Part shown: positions 34,144 to 44,723 of the stretch, piece by piece
Layout: every line of letters begins with the position of its first letter
Position numbering within the stretch: position 1 is the stretch's first letter
NCBI GenBank assembly: GCA_011032825.1
Contig: JAADJZ010000015.1
Coordinates: forward strand, 124,001 to 188,000
Direction: 5' to 3'
Origin: Massariosphaeria phaeospora
Taxonomy: Eukaryota; Ascomycota; Dothideomycetes; Pleosporales
DNA: 64,000 bases
Notes under the pieces: generated by a model
Database searches by the model: none
What the model was told of the DNA's origin: nothing
The model's input: only the letters and a program-made list of their open reading frames with translations
Made by a program: the position numbers and the translations under genes

Positions 34144-34980
34144 TGCGGAAAGGATTGGAAGTTATAGACGCGTGCAAGATTCGGTGATGCTGTTGTTGGA
34201 TTGGAAAAGACAGTGTGGTGAAGAAGTTTTTCTGACGATAAAGACAGTGCAAACCGCAGTCTTAAAATACTTCACAGCGTTCTGTGACTTCGGCCTTTGG
34301 TGTATATCCCTAGCCAAGGTTTTGGGTCGACTAGTGCTCTTCTGGACAGAGTATCATCTTTCCTATACCAACTCGAGGCGAACCTGTACATGTGTACACA
34401 TTTCGAAGTGAAAGAACAGATTGTGTTCTACCGCCGCAAACCAATCCCCCTGTCTCGGTGCCACAGTGATTCTAGCCAGTCCTTCTCGTGACATGTACAT
34501 TTGTCCTTTGGACAAAGATCCATCTTTTGGTGCAAAGCCAAACGTGGAGCAGTCGGTGTACCAAAATAGGATCGCACTTCTGTGCCACAGCACTGGAATT
34601 GGATCCTCCTGTCTCGGTGCCACCAGGGTCGGGGATATGAACGTAAGACACCGCACAGATGCGGCATAGCCGTCATAGGCCCCAGCACGTGCCCACAAGA
34701 AAACATTTGCGCGATCGGGACAGACAACATCGTTGCGTCAAAGCATGTTTTAGCCACGTGGAAGGAAGAAGTTGAGACGGACGGTTTTTGGTACAATGTG
34801 TCCAGAAACGACCCGCAGTACAAAACCAGCGAAATGGCCGTCTACAATCAACTCCAAAGTCACTGTCTCTCTCCAATCACTTTCTTATCCCACTCTTATC
34901 GCTCAAACTACTGAGTTTTGGGCAATTTTCCCGTTGTCTTGAATTCTTCATCCAGCAGGCGCATATGCACCAATTGCAAC
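34144..34980. other. Intergenic between two secreted-protein genes
   Basis: A 16-base cctgtctcggtgccac string occurs twice (about 34449 and 34608). No gene recognised. Divergent promoters for the flanking secreted-protein genes. Confidence 0.4.
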
Positions 34981-36374
34981 ATGTATAAATGCATCATCTC
35001 AATCGTAGCTGTGGCTACCACTTTGCTTTCGATCCCGCCCACAGCCTCCGCAAACTCCAAGATCATTCCATGTGTCGTCGGCAATGGTAACGATGAGCTT
35101 TGCGACTCTTGTGACGAAAGTAAGGCCATCGAAGTCACATCGTGGGAGAAAGCCACTTGGGTGAAGGACTTTACCATGGGAGACGCTCCGTCTGATACCG
35201 GACCTGGCTACAAGGTGTACTGGGTGAGCATTGCTCTGTCGTGTGGACTTATGTTCACTACTTTCGCTGACAAGCCCACCAGAAAATCGAGCAGCCAGCG
35301 GACAATTGCCGCATTCTCCTCTTCGATGATTTCAACACCGACAAAGGAAGCGTCGAACCAAACCTCTCCGGAAGAATCCGGGTCTCGGTCAACAAAGGCG
35401 GCTGCTACATGTCAACGATCCGCTCCGGTGGTAAGGTCCTCCCTAACGAACCGTACTTTGTCAAGGTGGCTGACCTCCTCGTCCTCCTATGTAGGCGTGG
35501 GCGCTGGAGCTTGCTGTGGGGCCGATTGCACGAGAATCGGCGCGTTCCCAGGTGCTCCGACAGCGAAGCGTGACAAGATAGGCCAATCTCGGAGCAGAGG
35601 AATGCGGTCCTTGCCTGCTCCAGATAATAGGAATATTTCGATAGCGAACAGCAAGGAGTCCCGGGCCTCGACGCGAGACCATGTCCGGCGCAAAACTGGC
35701 GGCCAGCATCCTAATCCCCACGCCCAGCCGGCCCCAGGACCAGCACCCGAAGGACAGTGGAATGTAAGCCATCGCAGCCTTGTTCGTGTACCATGTACGG
35801 CCTTCTGATTCCCGAAACAGTGCAAAGCCGAGAAGAACGGGGCAACGTACACGAAGTCTGGAAAGCAGGTCGTCGACGGAAACTCGTTTCCCTGCGGCTC
35901 CGACATCGGCTGCGACCTATCGATTGACTTTTCCGCGAGCGTAGCTTCAGGCGTGTCCGCCGAGAAGACGACAACCTACACCAACAGCGTCGGCAGAACG
36001 CACGAAGTGAGCGCCGGTTGGATGTACGCCGGGCCCATGGCAACCTATACATTCGCGTACAGCAAGGAGTTCTCCGAGGCGCTGGCGTCGTCGACGGGCA
36101 CGTCCAACACGGAGACAAAGTCCAAGGGCATCGCGTTTAGGCAGCAAGTCACGCCGGGGTTCCAATACAATGGTAAGACCTGGCCCCAAGAGTTAGCTAC
36201 GATCGTTGCGCTAATGCCCCATCAATAGTCTGGTGGGCGCCTACGCTTACGTGTCAGATGTGGACGCTCGCTTGCGATGGAGGCGTGGGCCCGTTCGAGA
36301 AATGCGAGCCTTTGATCGATGCGAATGGTAGTCCAGTTGGGGAGCAAGGGATTATGACGACTGGCCGAGCTTAG
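34981..36374 (+). CDS. Cys-rich secreted protein, unknown family (middle splice unresolved)
   Basis: Exons I can support: 34981-35223 (signal peptide CIISIVAVATTLLSIPPTAS, then CVVGNGNDELCDSCDE), 35283-35430 (ADNCRILLFDDFNTD, NKGGCYMSTIRSG), an exon ending at 35763 (PAPEGQWN), 35821-36172 and 36229-36374 (stop). Introns at 35224-35282, 35764-35820 and 36173-36228 are clear. The 5' end of the third coding exon is not resolved; a phase-1 acceptor at about 35541, 35554, 35582 or 35603 would fit a donor at 35431. The C-terminal part is rich in Ser/Thr and alternating polar residues (SASVASGVSAEKTTTYTNSV), with a Trp/Cys block (WWAPTLTCQMWTLAC). The alternating pattern recalls beta-rich pore-forming folds, but this is only a resemblance. 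Function unknown. Confidence 0.6.
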
Positions 36375-36500
36375 ACAATTAGTGAACTCGCGTATCGTAT
36401 AATGTTGAAAAGCAGAAGAAGAGAGAGAATGAAGGAGACAACGAGCGAGCAGAAAGAGAGAAGAAAGGTCTTACACCAAGGGTAGCTTGGCCTTAGGCTA

Positions 36501-36525
36501 GGGGGGGGGGGGGGGGGGGGGGGGG
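36501..36525 (+). repeat. Poly(G) tract of 25
   Basis: Uninterrupted run of G after gccttaggcta. The exact length may be unreliable because long homopolymers are error-prone. Confidence 0.8.
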
Positions 36526-36593
36526 AGCTACCAAAATGTTGTGTTGATAGGGAGAACTATCTCGCGTGACATCTACACTACACAGGATAGAAG

Positions 36594-36790
36594 ACAACCT
36601 ACAATTTAGCTTTTGTCTTATATCTTCCAGTATCAAGTTAACACTTAGTACAAAATTGTAGCTCTATAGAGTTATATCGCTACATTAATATACTCGTTTT
36701 AGAGGCGCGCAGATTTATCGTTATAGTTCCAGGAGATCCCGATTCCGTAAGAGCGAGCGGTCACCCTAGATAGTAACGGCAAACAGGTAA
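36594..36790 (+). repeat. AT-rich dispersed repeat, uninterrupted copy
   Basis: Aligns by eye with the two halves flanking the Fot1/pogo element (about 41040-41134 and 42986-43090). Shared blocks: acaa-ttag-ttt, ttatatctt, ttttagaggcgcgc, tttatc and ending gtaata. The copies are diverged and AT-rich, so probably an old mutated transposon fragment or solo terminal repeat. Family not identified. Confidence 0.6.
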
Positions 36791-36891
36791 TATTGTGCAC
36801 TTAGCTATTTCTACATTTCGAAAGCCCATCAACGAACCGGCCGCTCATACCTTTGATGGACATGTGTGCTCTCAACGACCAGATCCCCGTT

Positions 36892-38283
36892 TCATACAAT
36901 CTCAAACTCGTAGTAAACATAGGCCGAGTATTCCTGGTCGCCCAGGTGGCCGGTTGCTTGCATGTCGTTCGACGTGGCTTGGTCGTCCTTCTTGATGCGG
37001 CCCTTGCTGTCGCGCCCAAACGCGTTGCCGCCGAGGTACGAGTAGTTGGAATCTAGGTTTTGTTTCGCCTTCTTCGCCAGCTTGGAGGTCGTCTGGAATC
37101 GGGTCAGTGGATAGTATCTTGCGCAAAAACACGCGGTCGAAAAGCCTTACCTGTACCAAGCCACTCACAAAGTCGAGCGGCAGTCCATAGCGCAATACCG
37201 TTTCCACGAAGACCCTCAACGCGAGCACGTGGATCCAGATCATGGCGCTCTCGCTGTACCCCGTTCGCCCCAACCTCAACGCCTCGCCCCAAAGCTTCCT
37301 CTCGTCACTCTGTAGCTTGTCGACCTCCTTGGCCTCGGCCTCTTTCCCGCCCTCCTTGTACTTGAAGTCTCGGGGCGTCCAGCGCTTCTCCCTACAGTGG
37401 TGCAGGAACTCGGCGGAATGCTTCTTAAATGTGACGACGGAGAGAAGGGTAAATTCGTCGTCGGATGCAATCTCGGACGCGGAGCGTGGGACTACCATAG
37501 GGGCCATCGACTCGTACGATTTGTAGAATTCTTTGACATTGGCTTTCGGCACGGCGATGAGGTGGGTATCGAGGTATTCGGAACTTTGGATGAGCTGGCG
37601 GGGGTTTACTACTGAGACGAGCGACTTTGTCGAAAGATTCCCTCTGTTCCCCATATCAGCAAAGACAACTGTGGCCGAGTGCGATCATGCATACGTCTGC
37701 CTCCGTTGTGAAGCCACCAGGCTGGTCTTGGTCTGGTTGTACTGGTTGTACTTTGCTTTCACGTCGTTGTCGATGCCTGCGATTTCCTTTGCGGCATGTT
37801 AGTGGCTGGAACTCAACGGAGCCGGAAGTCGCACCTTTTGCAGCGAGTCTATCAAGTCGGCGATGGGTTTATCTGCTCGGTACTTGACCTTGTTCCACTG
37901 GAACTTCCGCAAGTACTGGTCTACGGGTTCTGTACACGATATCAGACAAGGCCCGTGCTGAGGGAACAGGGCGTGGCAGACGTACTGTCGTTGATCGTCT
38001 TCTGCTGCTGCACCTTCCCTTCGTCACCGTCCAAGAGGTTCTTTAGGGTATCTCCAACCTTGCCCACGACGGCTTCGCAGGCACTCTCGAGCTTGGCCAA
38101 GTCATCGGCCTGCTGCACCAGCGCGTCGAGCGTGCCGATCTTGAATTGCGGTATGGCGAAGGCGTGCGTGGTGCCCTCGTTGGTGACGGTGGCCTGCAGG
38201 GCTGCTAGGGCTTCCTCGGCGTGGTTGGAGGGCATGATGGACGTGGGCAGGGAGACGAGGAGGTACGTGGCGCCTTTCGACAT
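36892..38283 (-). CDS. VMA5: V-type proton ATPase subunit C
   Basis: Subunit C of the V1 sector, which joins V1 to the stator and controls reversible assembly of the vacuolar proton pump. Five exons: 38283-37986, 37929-37835, 37786-37695, 37643-37151 and 37092-36892; introns of 56, 48, 51 and 58 nt; 392 residues, the usual length. Restored blocks: MSKGATYLLVSLPTSIMPSN, NDKPVDQYLRKFQWNKVKYR (intron 1), EIAGIDNDVKAKYNQYNQTK, SQRRQTGNLSTKSLVSVVNP (intron 3), then AMIWIHVLALRVFVETVLRY, GLPLDFVSGLVQ, and NLDSNYSYLGGNAFGRD near the end. All are diagnostic of Vma5. It shares a 217-bp promoter with GCV1. Confidence 0.96.
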
Positions 38284-38500
38284 GGCTGCGACCTGGAGAC
38301 GGCGGCGGGCGGGCGGGTTGCAGGGGGAGGTGCGGCGGCGATGCGGTCGGGGTGGTGAGCCGTGAGCCGCGAGCTGTGGTGGGATGAAGTTGGAGAGCTC
38401 GAAGCCCAGGGCGGCTGCAGGCCCGAGCGGCAGTGCCGTCACCGCCCACACCGAGAGCCGGCACACCTCGTTTCTCCCTCACACCTCGCTACACTTCGCT
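38284..38500. promoter_or_regulatory. Bidirectional promoter VMA5 / GCV1
   Basis: Only 217 bp separate the divergent start codons, so 5' leaders and promoters of both genes must overlap or abut. It is GC-rich with no TATA box seen, typical of housekeeping divergent pairs. Confidence 0.55.
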
Positions 38501-39962
38501 ATGGCTGCGGAACGAGCAGCCACGGTGCTGCGGCCGGCTTTCAATGCCATGGTGGGCTCCTGTACGCGCTCACAATGCGCCGTCACCTCCCGATTATCAG
38601 CCCGAAGCCTCTCGGTACAGGCTTCCCGACCCCGCAGGCTGCTGCGCATATCTCCACAACACGTCCGCCACGAGTCCTCAGGCGCGCCAACGGAGAAGAT
38701 TGGAAGAACAGGTCTATACGAGCTTCACGCCAGACATGGGGCCAAGTTTGTTCCGTTTGGTGGCTATTCCATGCCCGTACAGTACAGCGACCTCAGCATC
38801 GGCGAATCACACAAGTGGACTCGGGAAAAGGCGAGCTTGTTCGACGTTGGGCACATGTGCGGACATCTTCTCCATCGCTCTGTTGGTCGCCTGCTGATTA
38901 TCATCCAGGCTCCAGCACGAGTTCTCTGGCCCCGGCGCCGAGGCGTTCCTGCAGCGCATCACCCCATCGTCCGTGTCAACCCTCCCAAAATACACCTCGA
39001 CCCTCTCCGCCCTACTTCACCGCGAGACCGGCGGCATCGTCGACGACACCATCATCACACGTCTCCCTGACAAGTTCTACGTCGTCACAAACGCAGGCTG
39101 CAGAGAAAAGGACCAAGCATATCTGACTGCCGAGCTAGAATCATGGAAGAGTGACTCCTCCAACCCGGCCGTGGAATGGAAGGTACTCGATAATCAGGGC
39201 TTGCTTGCTCTGCAAGGTCCGCGGGCTGCCGAGATTTTGTTACGAGTGCTCGACGAGGACGATGCCAACCCGGAACTCGATTTGGTCACTCCCTATTGGA
39301 GGAACGTGCATGCGCTCGACCTGCTGCACTTTGGCCATTCCTTCTACGCCATTATCAAGGGGACCGATGCAGTAGTCCTCATTAGCCGTGCGGGCTATAC
39401 CGGCGAGGACGGCTTCGAGATCAGCATCCCGCCGTACGCCACTGAAGCCATAACCGAGTTTCTGCTCGATTCGGCCAAAGATGACCTGCGGCTGGCTGGA
39501 CTTGGCGCGCGCGACACGCTCCGTCTAGAGGCAGGCATGTGCCTGTACGGTCACGACATGGATGATTCTACCACACCCGTCGAAGCCGCGCTCTCTTGGA
39601 TCATCGGCAAGGACCGTCGAGCGAACGGCGGCTTCCACGGCGACTCTGTCATTTTGCAACAACTCAAGAAAAAGTCAGAGGGCGGTGGTGTATCACGGAG
39701 ACGTGTCGGCTTCGTTATCGATGGCTCACCGGCCCGCGAAGGTGCTGAAGTGGTTGACGAAGCTGGCGAGAAGATCGGCAACATCACGTCCGGATGTCCG
39801 TCGCCGACGCTGAAGAAGAACATCGCCATGGGATATATCAAGGACGGGATGCACAAGAGTGGGACAGAAGTCGAGGTCGTCGTAAGGGGCAAGAAGAGAA
39901 GGGCTACGGTAACTAAGATGCCTTTTGTGCCTACCAAGTACTATAAAGGAGAAGTGCCGTGA
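38501..39962 (+). CDS. GCV1: Aminomethyltransferase, glycine cleavage T protein, mitochondrial
   Basis: T protein of the mitochondrial glycine decarboxylase complex: transfers the methylene group from aminomethyl-lipoyl-H protein to tetrahydrofolate, releasing ammonia. Exon 1 38501-38856, intron 38857-38908 (GTGCGG...CCAG, phase 2), exon 2 38909-39962; 469 residues. An Arg/Ser-rich N-terminus (about 1-60) is a mitochondrial presequence. Markers: [30 protein letters not shown] with the Met split by the intron, [59 protein letters not shown] and [13 protein letters not shown]. The C-terminal barrel is complete. All folate-site blocks look intact. Confidence 0.95.
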
Positions 39963-40485
39963 ACGAAGTAATGCTCGATAAGATGGCAATGTTTGCCCAC
40001 CCGCTCGCAGGGGTTACAGTTAGAGAACTTGAGGATAGGCGAAAGCAGGGTTAATCAGAACAACAACAGGATCTGATTGGAGCTTTAGAGAAACCTCTCT
40101 GTTGGCGCTTGGCAAACATTGCAAGTTTATACGGTTATCATAAAGATCTAATCCAACCCTCGAGCCCATGTTCAGCATTTTGTCCCAATCTCATTGATCA
40201 CTCCACGGTTCGACGAGAAATATTGCTTGGGGGTTAGCAAGAGAAGAAAGACAAACAGGATATGTAATGTATTATTTATGTGACGCGCTAACGTCCCCAA
40301 ATATGTAGGTCTGCCGTTCTTCTCCACCTCTCCATTTTCTACCTCCACTCCGCATGTGTCAATAACTCGTCATTACAAACGAAGCTTTAGCCCCCAATTC
40401 CACACCCTCGACTCCCTGGAGGTTTTGCAAAAGTGAGGCATTTACCAAGGAACACCACAACACTGCCTGAAACAGTACGAACTCC
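39963..40485. other. Intergenic
   Basis: Convergent 3' flanks of GCV1 and family copy D. Nothing recognised. Confidence 0.4.
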
Positions 40486-40940
40486 TCAGCCCAGCACACC
40501 CTCATCGACAACTTTATTGAATAGCTCTTCCAGCGCCTCAAAGAAGCCACTGTCCGACTCTCCTTGACCAAGAACCGTCTCAAAAGCTGGCTTCCCGTCC
40601 TCGTCGGCTCCCGTCATTTCAACGAGGTGCGCGCGGAATTGATCGCCAGGGTTGTCTGAGAACTCTTTCCTGCTGAGCATTATCGAGGGGCGTGTGCTGC
40701 TGGTTGTGCGGGCTTGGTCTGTGCATAGAATAGGGGGAAGTGGTTAGCTGGCTGGTTACTACTGGTCTGGTCGATCGCTGAAGGGGACTTACCGAGGATG
40801 AGCGTCTTGAGGTGCTGGATCGGCTTCAGCTCGGAGCGCGTGAGTCCTATCAGGTTGCTGGCGGGCTCGCTGGCTGGCTCGCTGGTTGGCGGGCTGGCTG
40901 GCGAGTTGTTGGACCGGCTGGCGGGAGGGGCGTCGGTCAT
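40486..40940 (-). CDS. AYG small-protein family, divergent copy D
   Basis: Exon 1 40940-40793, intron 40792-40719 (74 nt, GTAAGT...ACAG, phase 1), exon 2 40718-40486; 126 residues. The N-terminus is a Ser/Pro/Ala low-complexity tail. The exon ends LKTLIL, then the split codon (Asp) and QART, replacing the usual QAQFAYG. Later DQFRAHLVEMTG aligns with the (A)xLIVYT strand and GFFEALEELFNKVVDEG with the terminal helix. It is assigned to the family by intron position and phase plus the second half; the central motif has decayed. It diverges from copy E, with the Fot1/pogo insertion between them. Function unknown. Confidence 0.58.
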
Positions 40941-41134
40941 GCGGACGGACTCGGTTTCAATCCTTCGGATTGGTTCTGTTAGATACCCTCTCTTGCGGAA
41001 ACCAGATCTCTAAAACTAAGGCTGAACACGCTACGTTATAAATAACACCCTATTTACAACTTAGATTTTATATTATATCTTACAATATTAAGTAAACGCT
41101 GTGTATAGAATTATAGCTTTCTATAGGTATATTA

Positions 41135-42983
41135 ACGTAATGGATCACCGAACCCGCCAGATCACCGAACCCGCCAAAATTCCTTGGCACAACCAACTCA
41201 TCTCAAAGATTATCAAATTAATCACTATCAAACAAGGAACCTGCGTACGTCGTGCTAGCCTCAGATTCAGAAATTGCTTTTGAATCCTTTTGGCAGGTTT
41301 GGGCATTGTGCCCTGTATCACTACAGTTTCTACAGCGCCGTAGAGCTGGTTGTGCCCTTTCTTAACCCTCCCCACTACGTGCTTTCTTTGATAGCTGAGG
41401 CGCTGTAGACGCTTTAGCAGCTACCTGCGCTGATCTGTTACTGTACTCTATCGTACTACTTGTCTAAATTCGCTTCCGTTTGCGCGATTTCCGCTTGGTT
41501 ATCCCTGCTAATTGATCTTCAAGCTCCTTAATACGGTGGTCTTTGAGCGCGTTCTGATGCAACATTAATTCAGCTCCTTTTACAAGCTAAGAGAAGCTAC
41601 TTTGTGCAAAAGTAGGCGATCTAGTGATAGAATCGCGTACTAGCTTTGATTGCGATCCAAATTCGAGTGTATTGCTTAGAGTCTTTGACTGCCACGGCGT
41701 CTTTAGTGCGGAGGGCAGTAGTAGAGTACGCAGCTGTACTTCAAGACAATCAAGGACTACCTGCGCGTTGATAGGAACTAGCTCTGAAGCCCTAAAGGCT
41801 TTCTTGCAGTTCTCTGTTGTAAACACCTCGAAAAACGCGTCTCTAAAGGCTAGCAGGAAGCCTTCCTTGTTAATATAGAAGACGCGCCGGCGCGCCAAGT
41901 CCTAGACGCGTTGGGAGTACTTTAGCTTCAGCAGTAAGAAGCAGACCACATCTAGAAGCTAGAGAATATAGGATGAATAGGCTAGCATGCAGAGCGTGAG
42001 GATCTTGTTCTCAAGGCAATCGTCCTTGAAATCCTGAGATTGGTGGCTCTCATGACCGTCTAAAATAAGCAGCTGATACACTCTCACCTAACGCGCCTTT
42101 GTATGCGCGTCAAAATGCTTCAACCACTTAAGACTAAGAGAGTTGTTTGTCCGGCCGTTCTTAGAGACTGAGAGCTTCTAATTGCTAGGTATAGAGTCCT
42201 CCCCGTACTATGCTGAAATGTAAACGCGTCCTTTGTAGATGATAAAGAGCAGGATCGCGTACCCTGCGGCGCAGATGCTCTGGATAACTGTTACCCACTT
42301 CCGGTTGCCTGGCTGGATAAGATTAGGTCGAGTACGTCTCTAAGAGCCTGTGACAACTTTCATAGACCTAATCACGCGCATCTGGAAGCCAGTTTCGTCG
42401 AAGTTGTGCACGTCATCCTCCTGGATGCCGTACTAGGCTTTGGTATCCCTAACTAGCTTGAATCACGCGCCAATCACCTCAGGATCTTCCTGCTGTATCC
42501 TCTGCCGGTCCTTTGCTCAATTGAAGGCCATCTTAAGCTCGCCTAAACGCGTTACCAATCTTGTAGCCTATTTCTTGCCCACTGGCTCTCCACCTCGCGC
42601 AGCTACTAGTTTATCCCCTATATCTCCCACCTCAGACAGCCGGGGGGCAAATCCTCGCGAATCAAGGTTGAGGATATATTAAACGATTGTCTGCTCTTCA
42701 GTTGCAGTAAGCTTCTGGCAGTTGGCAGGTAATTCGCCTCGAAATAAGATTCCTCTCGCACGTTCGTCAAGGCTCTGGCGTTTGACGTTAAAGGCAATAG
42801 CAGCCGCTCGATAGCTTCGGAATTAGCCGGAATTATAGGCTTCAAGGGCAAGCTGAAGTCTCCCTTCGTGTTGGTGTGATAACGCGTTAGTTAGTTGAGA
42901 CATATCGCGTTGATGGGGGAGGTAGCAGTCTTGGCAAAATCTGGTGGGTTCGGTGATCTGGCGGGTTCGGTGATCCATTACGT
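41135..42983 (-). mobile_element. Fot1/pogo-type (Tc1-mariner superfamily) DNA transposon, inactive
   Basis: 1849-bp element with terminal inverted repeats of about 45 bp beginning acgtaatggatcaccgaacc. Each end carries two gatcaccgaaccc(g/a)cc subrepeats and is flanked by TA (41133-41134 and 42984-42985), the expected target duplication. Size and TA target fit Fot1/pogo elements. It encodes one degenerate transposase on the - strand. It is nested inside the AT-rich repeat and lies between the divergent family copies D and E. Confidence 0.88.
41218..42903 (-). pseudogene. Fot1/pogo transposase pseudogene
   Basis: A reading frame of about 560 codons interrupted by about ten stops, mostly TAG, as expected when C-to-T changes convert CAG or TGG. 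Recognisable parts: an N-terminal helix-turn-helix region, a CENPB-type segment (QKLTATEEQTIV, NLDSRGFAPRLSEVGD), the DDE domain with NFDETGFQMR and LLILDGHESHQS, a YINKEGFLLAFRDAFFEVFT block, and a C-terminal zinc knuckle CRNCSDTGHNAQTC. The many stops fit repeat-induced point mutation. Not a functional enzyme. Confidence 0.87.
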
Positions 42984-43305
42984 TACTGTGTTAGTTAATC
43001 TTTTTAGAGGCGCGCTAATTTATCTTTTAAGTTCTAGATATTCTGCTTCTATAAGAGCACCTTGTCTTTGCTAAATGTTGTTAACCCTGTAATACATATC
43101 AAGAGTCTAGGCAGATAGGTGGGCCTAGTCCGAGTTTGGTCATGTAACCTCGCTTAGCTACAAAGGTACGGCCACCTGCTGTATCGGGCACTAGCGCCGG
43201 GTATGTACTGGACACCAACTTGTAGCCTAAAACCACGCCTCCTCTTCCACATCCTCGCCGACAGTCACTATAACCACTCAATACCTACTCTGATCAACTG
43301 AGAAC

Positions 43306-43922
43306 ATGGCAGGACGCGGCCGCTATGAAGAGGTCAAGCTTATGGAGATGCTGAAGGGGCTTATTATCAGTACGTTGCCGGCAACTGCCATCTCTTAGTA
43401 TTAAACATGTGAGGCGAGACGCAGGAGCACGGGATAATCTGGTGTCTTTGCGTCGCTTTCCTCTTACATCGCGGCTGCTTTTCCTCCCTCGTGTCTATCG
43501 ATTCTACCAAGACAAACGGTTTGCTCGTGCTGCTGCTCCGCTCCTCATGTCCACCCTACCGGCCCCACCATCTCCTACCCCCAATAACCCCTCCCTCATC
43601 TCTCACCCCCCATCTCCTATCCCCCTCCTATCCTCCCAACCCCTTCTAACCCCTCCTTCCCCCCTCCCCAGCCCAAGGCCAAGCGACCTTCGGCGCCCAA
43701 AACAACCTCGGAAGTGTCTACAGCGTCGTCGTCGACAAGAAGATGAGCCCGGGCGGCGCGGACCAGAAGCAGCAGTGGCACTACCACGCCAGCCTTATCA
43801 GCTACAAGATGCAGGGCGATTGGCGCAAGTACAAGCTCATGCGAAGGAATGCGGATCCGGCGTGTCGGACGGCGGTCGAGGCGTTGGAGGATCTGCTCGA
43901 GACGCTGTATGCGGAGATGTAG
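43306..43922 (+). CDS. AYG small-protein family, copy E
   Basis: Exon 1 43306-43369 (MAGRGRYEEVKLMEMLKGLI-I plus one base), intron 43370-43671 (302 nt, GTACGT...CCAG, very pyrimidine-rich), exon 2 43672-43922; 104 residues. The split codon gives Thr, followed by QGQATFGAQNNLGSVYSVVV, HYHASLISYKMQGDWRKYK and a terminal helix ACRTAVEALEDLLETLYAEM. The intron is at the family position and phase but is six times longer than in other copies, probably through growth of the CT-rich tract. No targeting signal. Of all copies, this one most resembles a double-stranded-RNA-binding fold at its C-terminus (inference). Function unknown. Confidence 0.68.
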
Positions 43923-44723
43923 GAAGGTGGGAGGGGGAAGGGGAAGTTTGATGGGTGTTGGGTATGTACGCTGGGAATGAGTAGGGTTGGAAGCGGTCGG
44001 ATTCGAGTGCGTGCTATCTGAACCTGGATAGTTCGTCCTTTCTGAATGGATGCGGATGGTCAATACAAATGGTACCGAGAAACTTTATCATGAAAACATT
44101 TGTCATGCGAACCTTGGAGTGAAATTTACCAGTCACGTGACACAATACTCCAGTTTCACTACCTCAAGTCCTCTTCAATGCTCGGAGGACAGGTCGCAAG
44201 GTACGTGATCGCTAGTACAGCATTCTACTCAGAATGCTTATCAGCCTACTTAGAACAGAGAAAGCAACTATGGAGATCACTATTAGGGATGGCCAAACCC
44301 CTCAGCAAGACCGATGAGGATTATGCGTATCCAGGCGGACAGTTGGGCAATTCTTCGGCATCACAGATGGAAAGACTTCTTGCGAGTTGGCAATGGACTG
44401 CATTCTGGTGGACGGGAGAGAAGTTGAATGAGAATAGAAAAAGCCTGGCTCTTTCCGACGTCAAGAAGAAAAGGAATATAGGGATACACAAGAGACACAT
44501 ATGGATATCAAGCCTTCTCTTCAGACCAGAAACCCCGATTATAGACACGTGAATGGTGGAAAACGCCTGAAATGCATTCTTCAAAACGCCAGACACGATT
44601 ATTTGCCTGCGGCATCCGGGAACAAAACATGAATGACTTCATCTAGCAACGTGAAAGCGAGATGCGTACTATGCCACTGTTAGCCAACCATTTCAACATC
44701 AAATCTACTGAGCACTATGATAC
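43923..44723. other. Intergenic
   Basis: Convergent flanks of copy E and MDM1. A 150-codon open frame (44100-44552) has no recognisable motif and is not annotated. Confidence 0.4.

Larger units (their letters stand above)
36375..36891. other. Intergenic with poly-G tract and AT-rich repeat
   Basis: 3' flanks of the Cys-rich secreted gene and VMA5. Contains the two repeats listed next. Confidence 0.5.
41040..43090. repeat. AT-rich dispersed repeat, copy split by a Fot1/pogo insertion
   Basis: Left half about 41040-41134, right half about 42986-43090. Joined, they align with 36594-36790 across the insertion point: ...ctataggtata-TA / TA-ctgtgttag...ttttagaggcgcgc. The uninterrupted copy therefore acts as a relative of the empty site. 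Confidence 0.62.

Noticed and set aside
41587..41898. 103-codon minus-strand frame as an independent gene
   Set aside because: It is a stop-free fragment of the Fot1/pogo transposase pseudogene.
44100..44552. 150-codon open frame between copy E and MDM1
   Set aside because: No motif, no similarity to the small family (its AYPGGQLG is coincidental), and no supporting introns.
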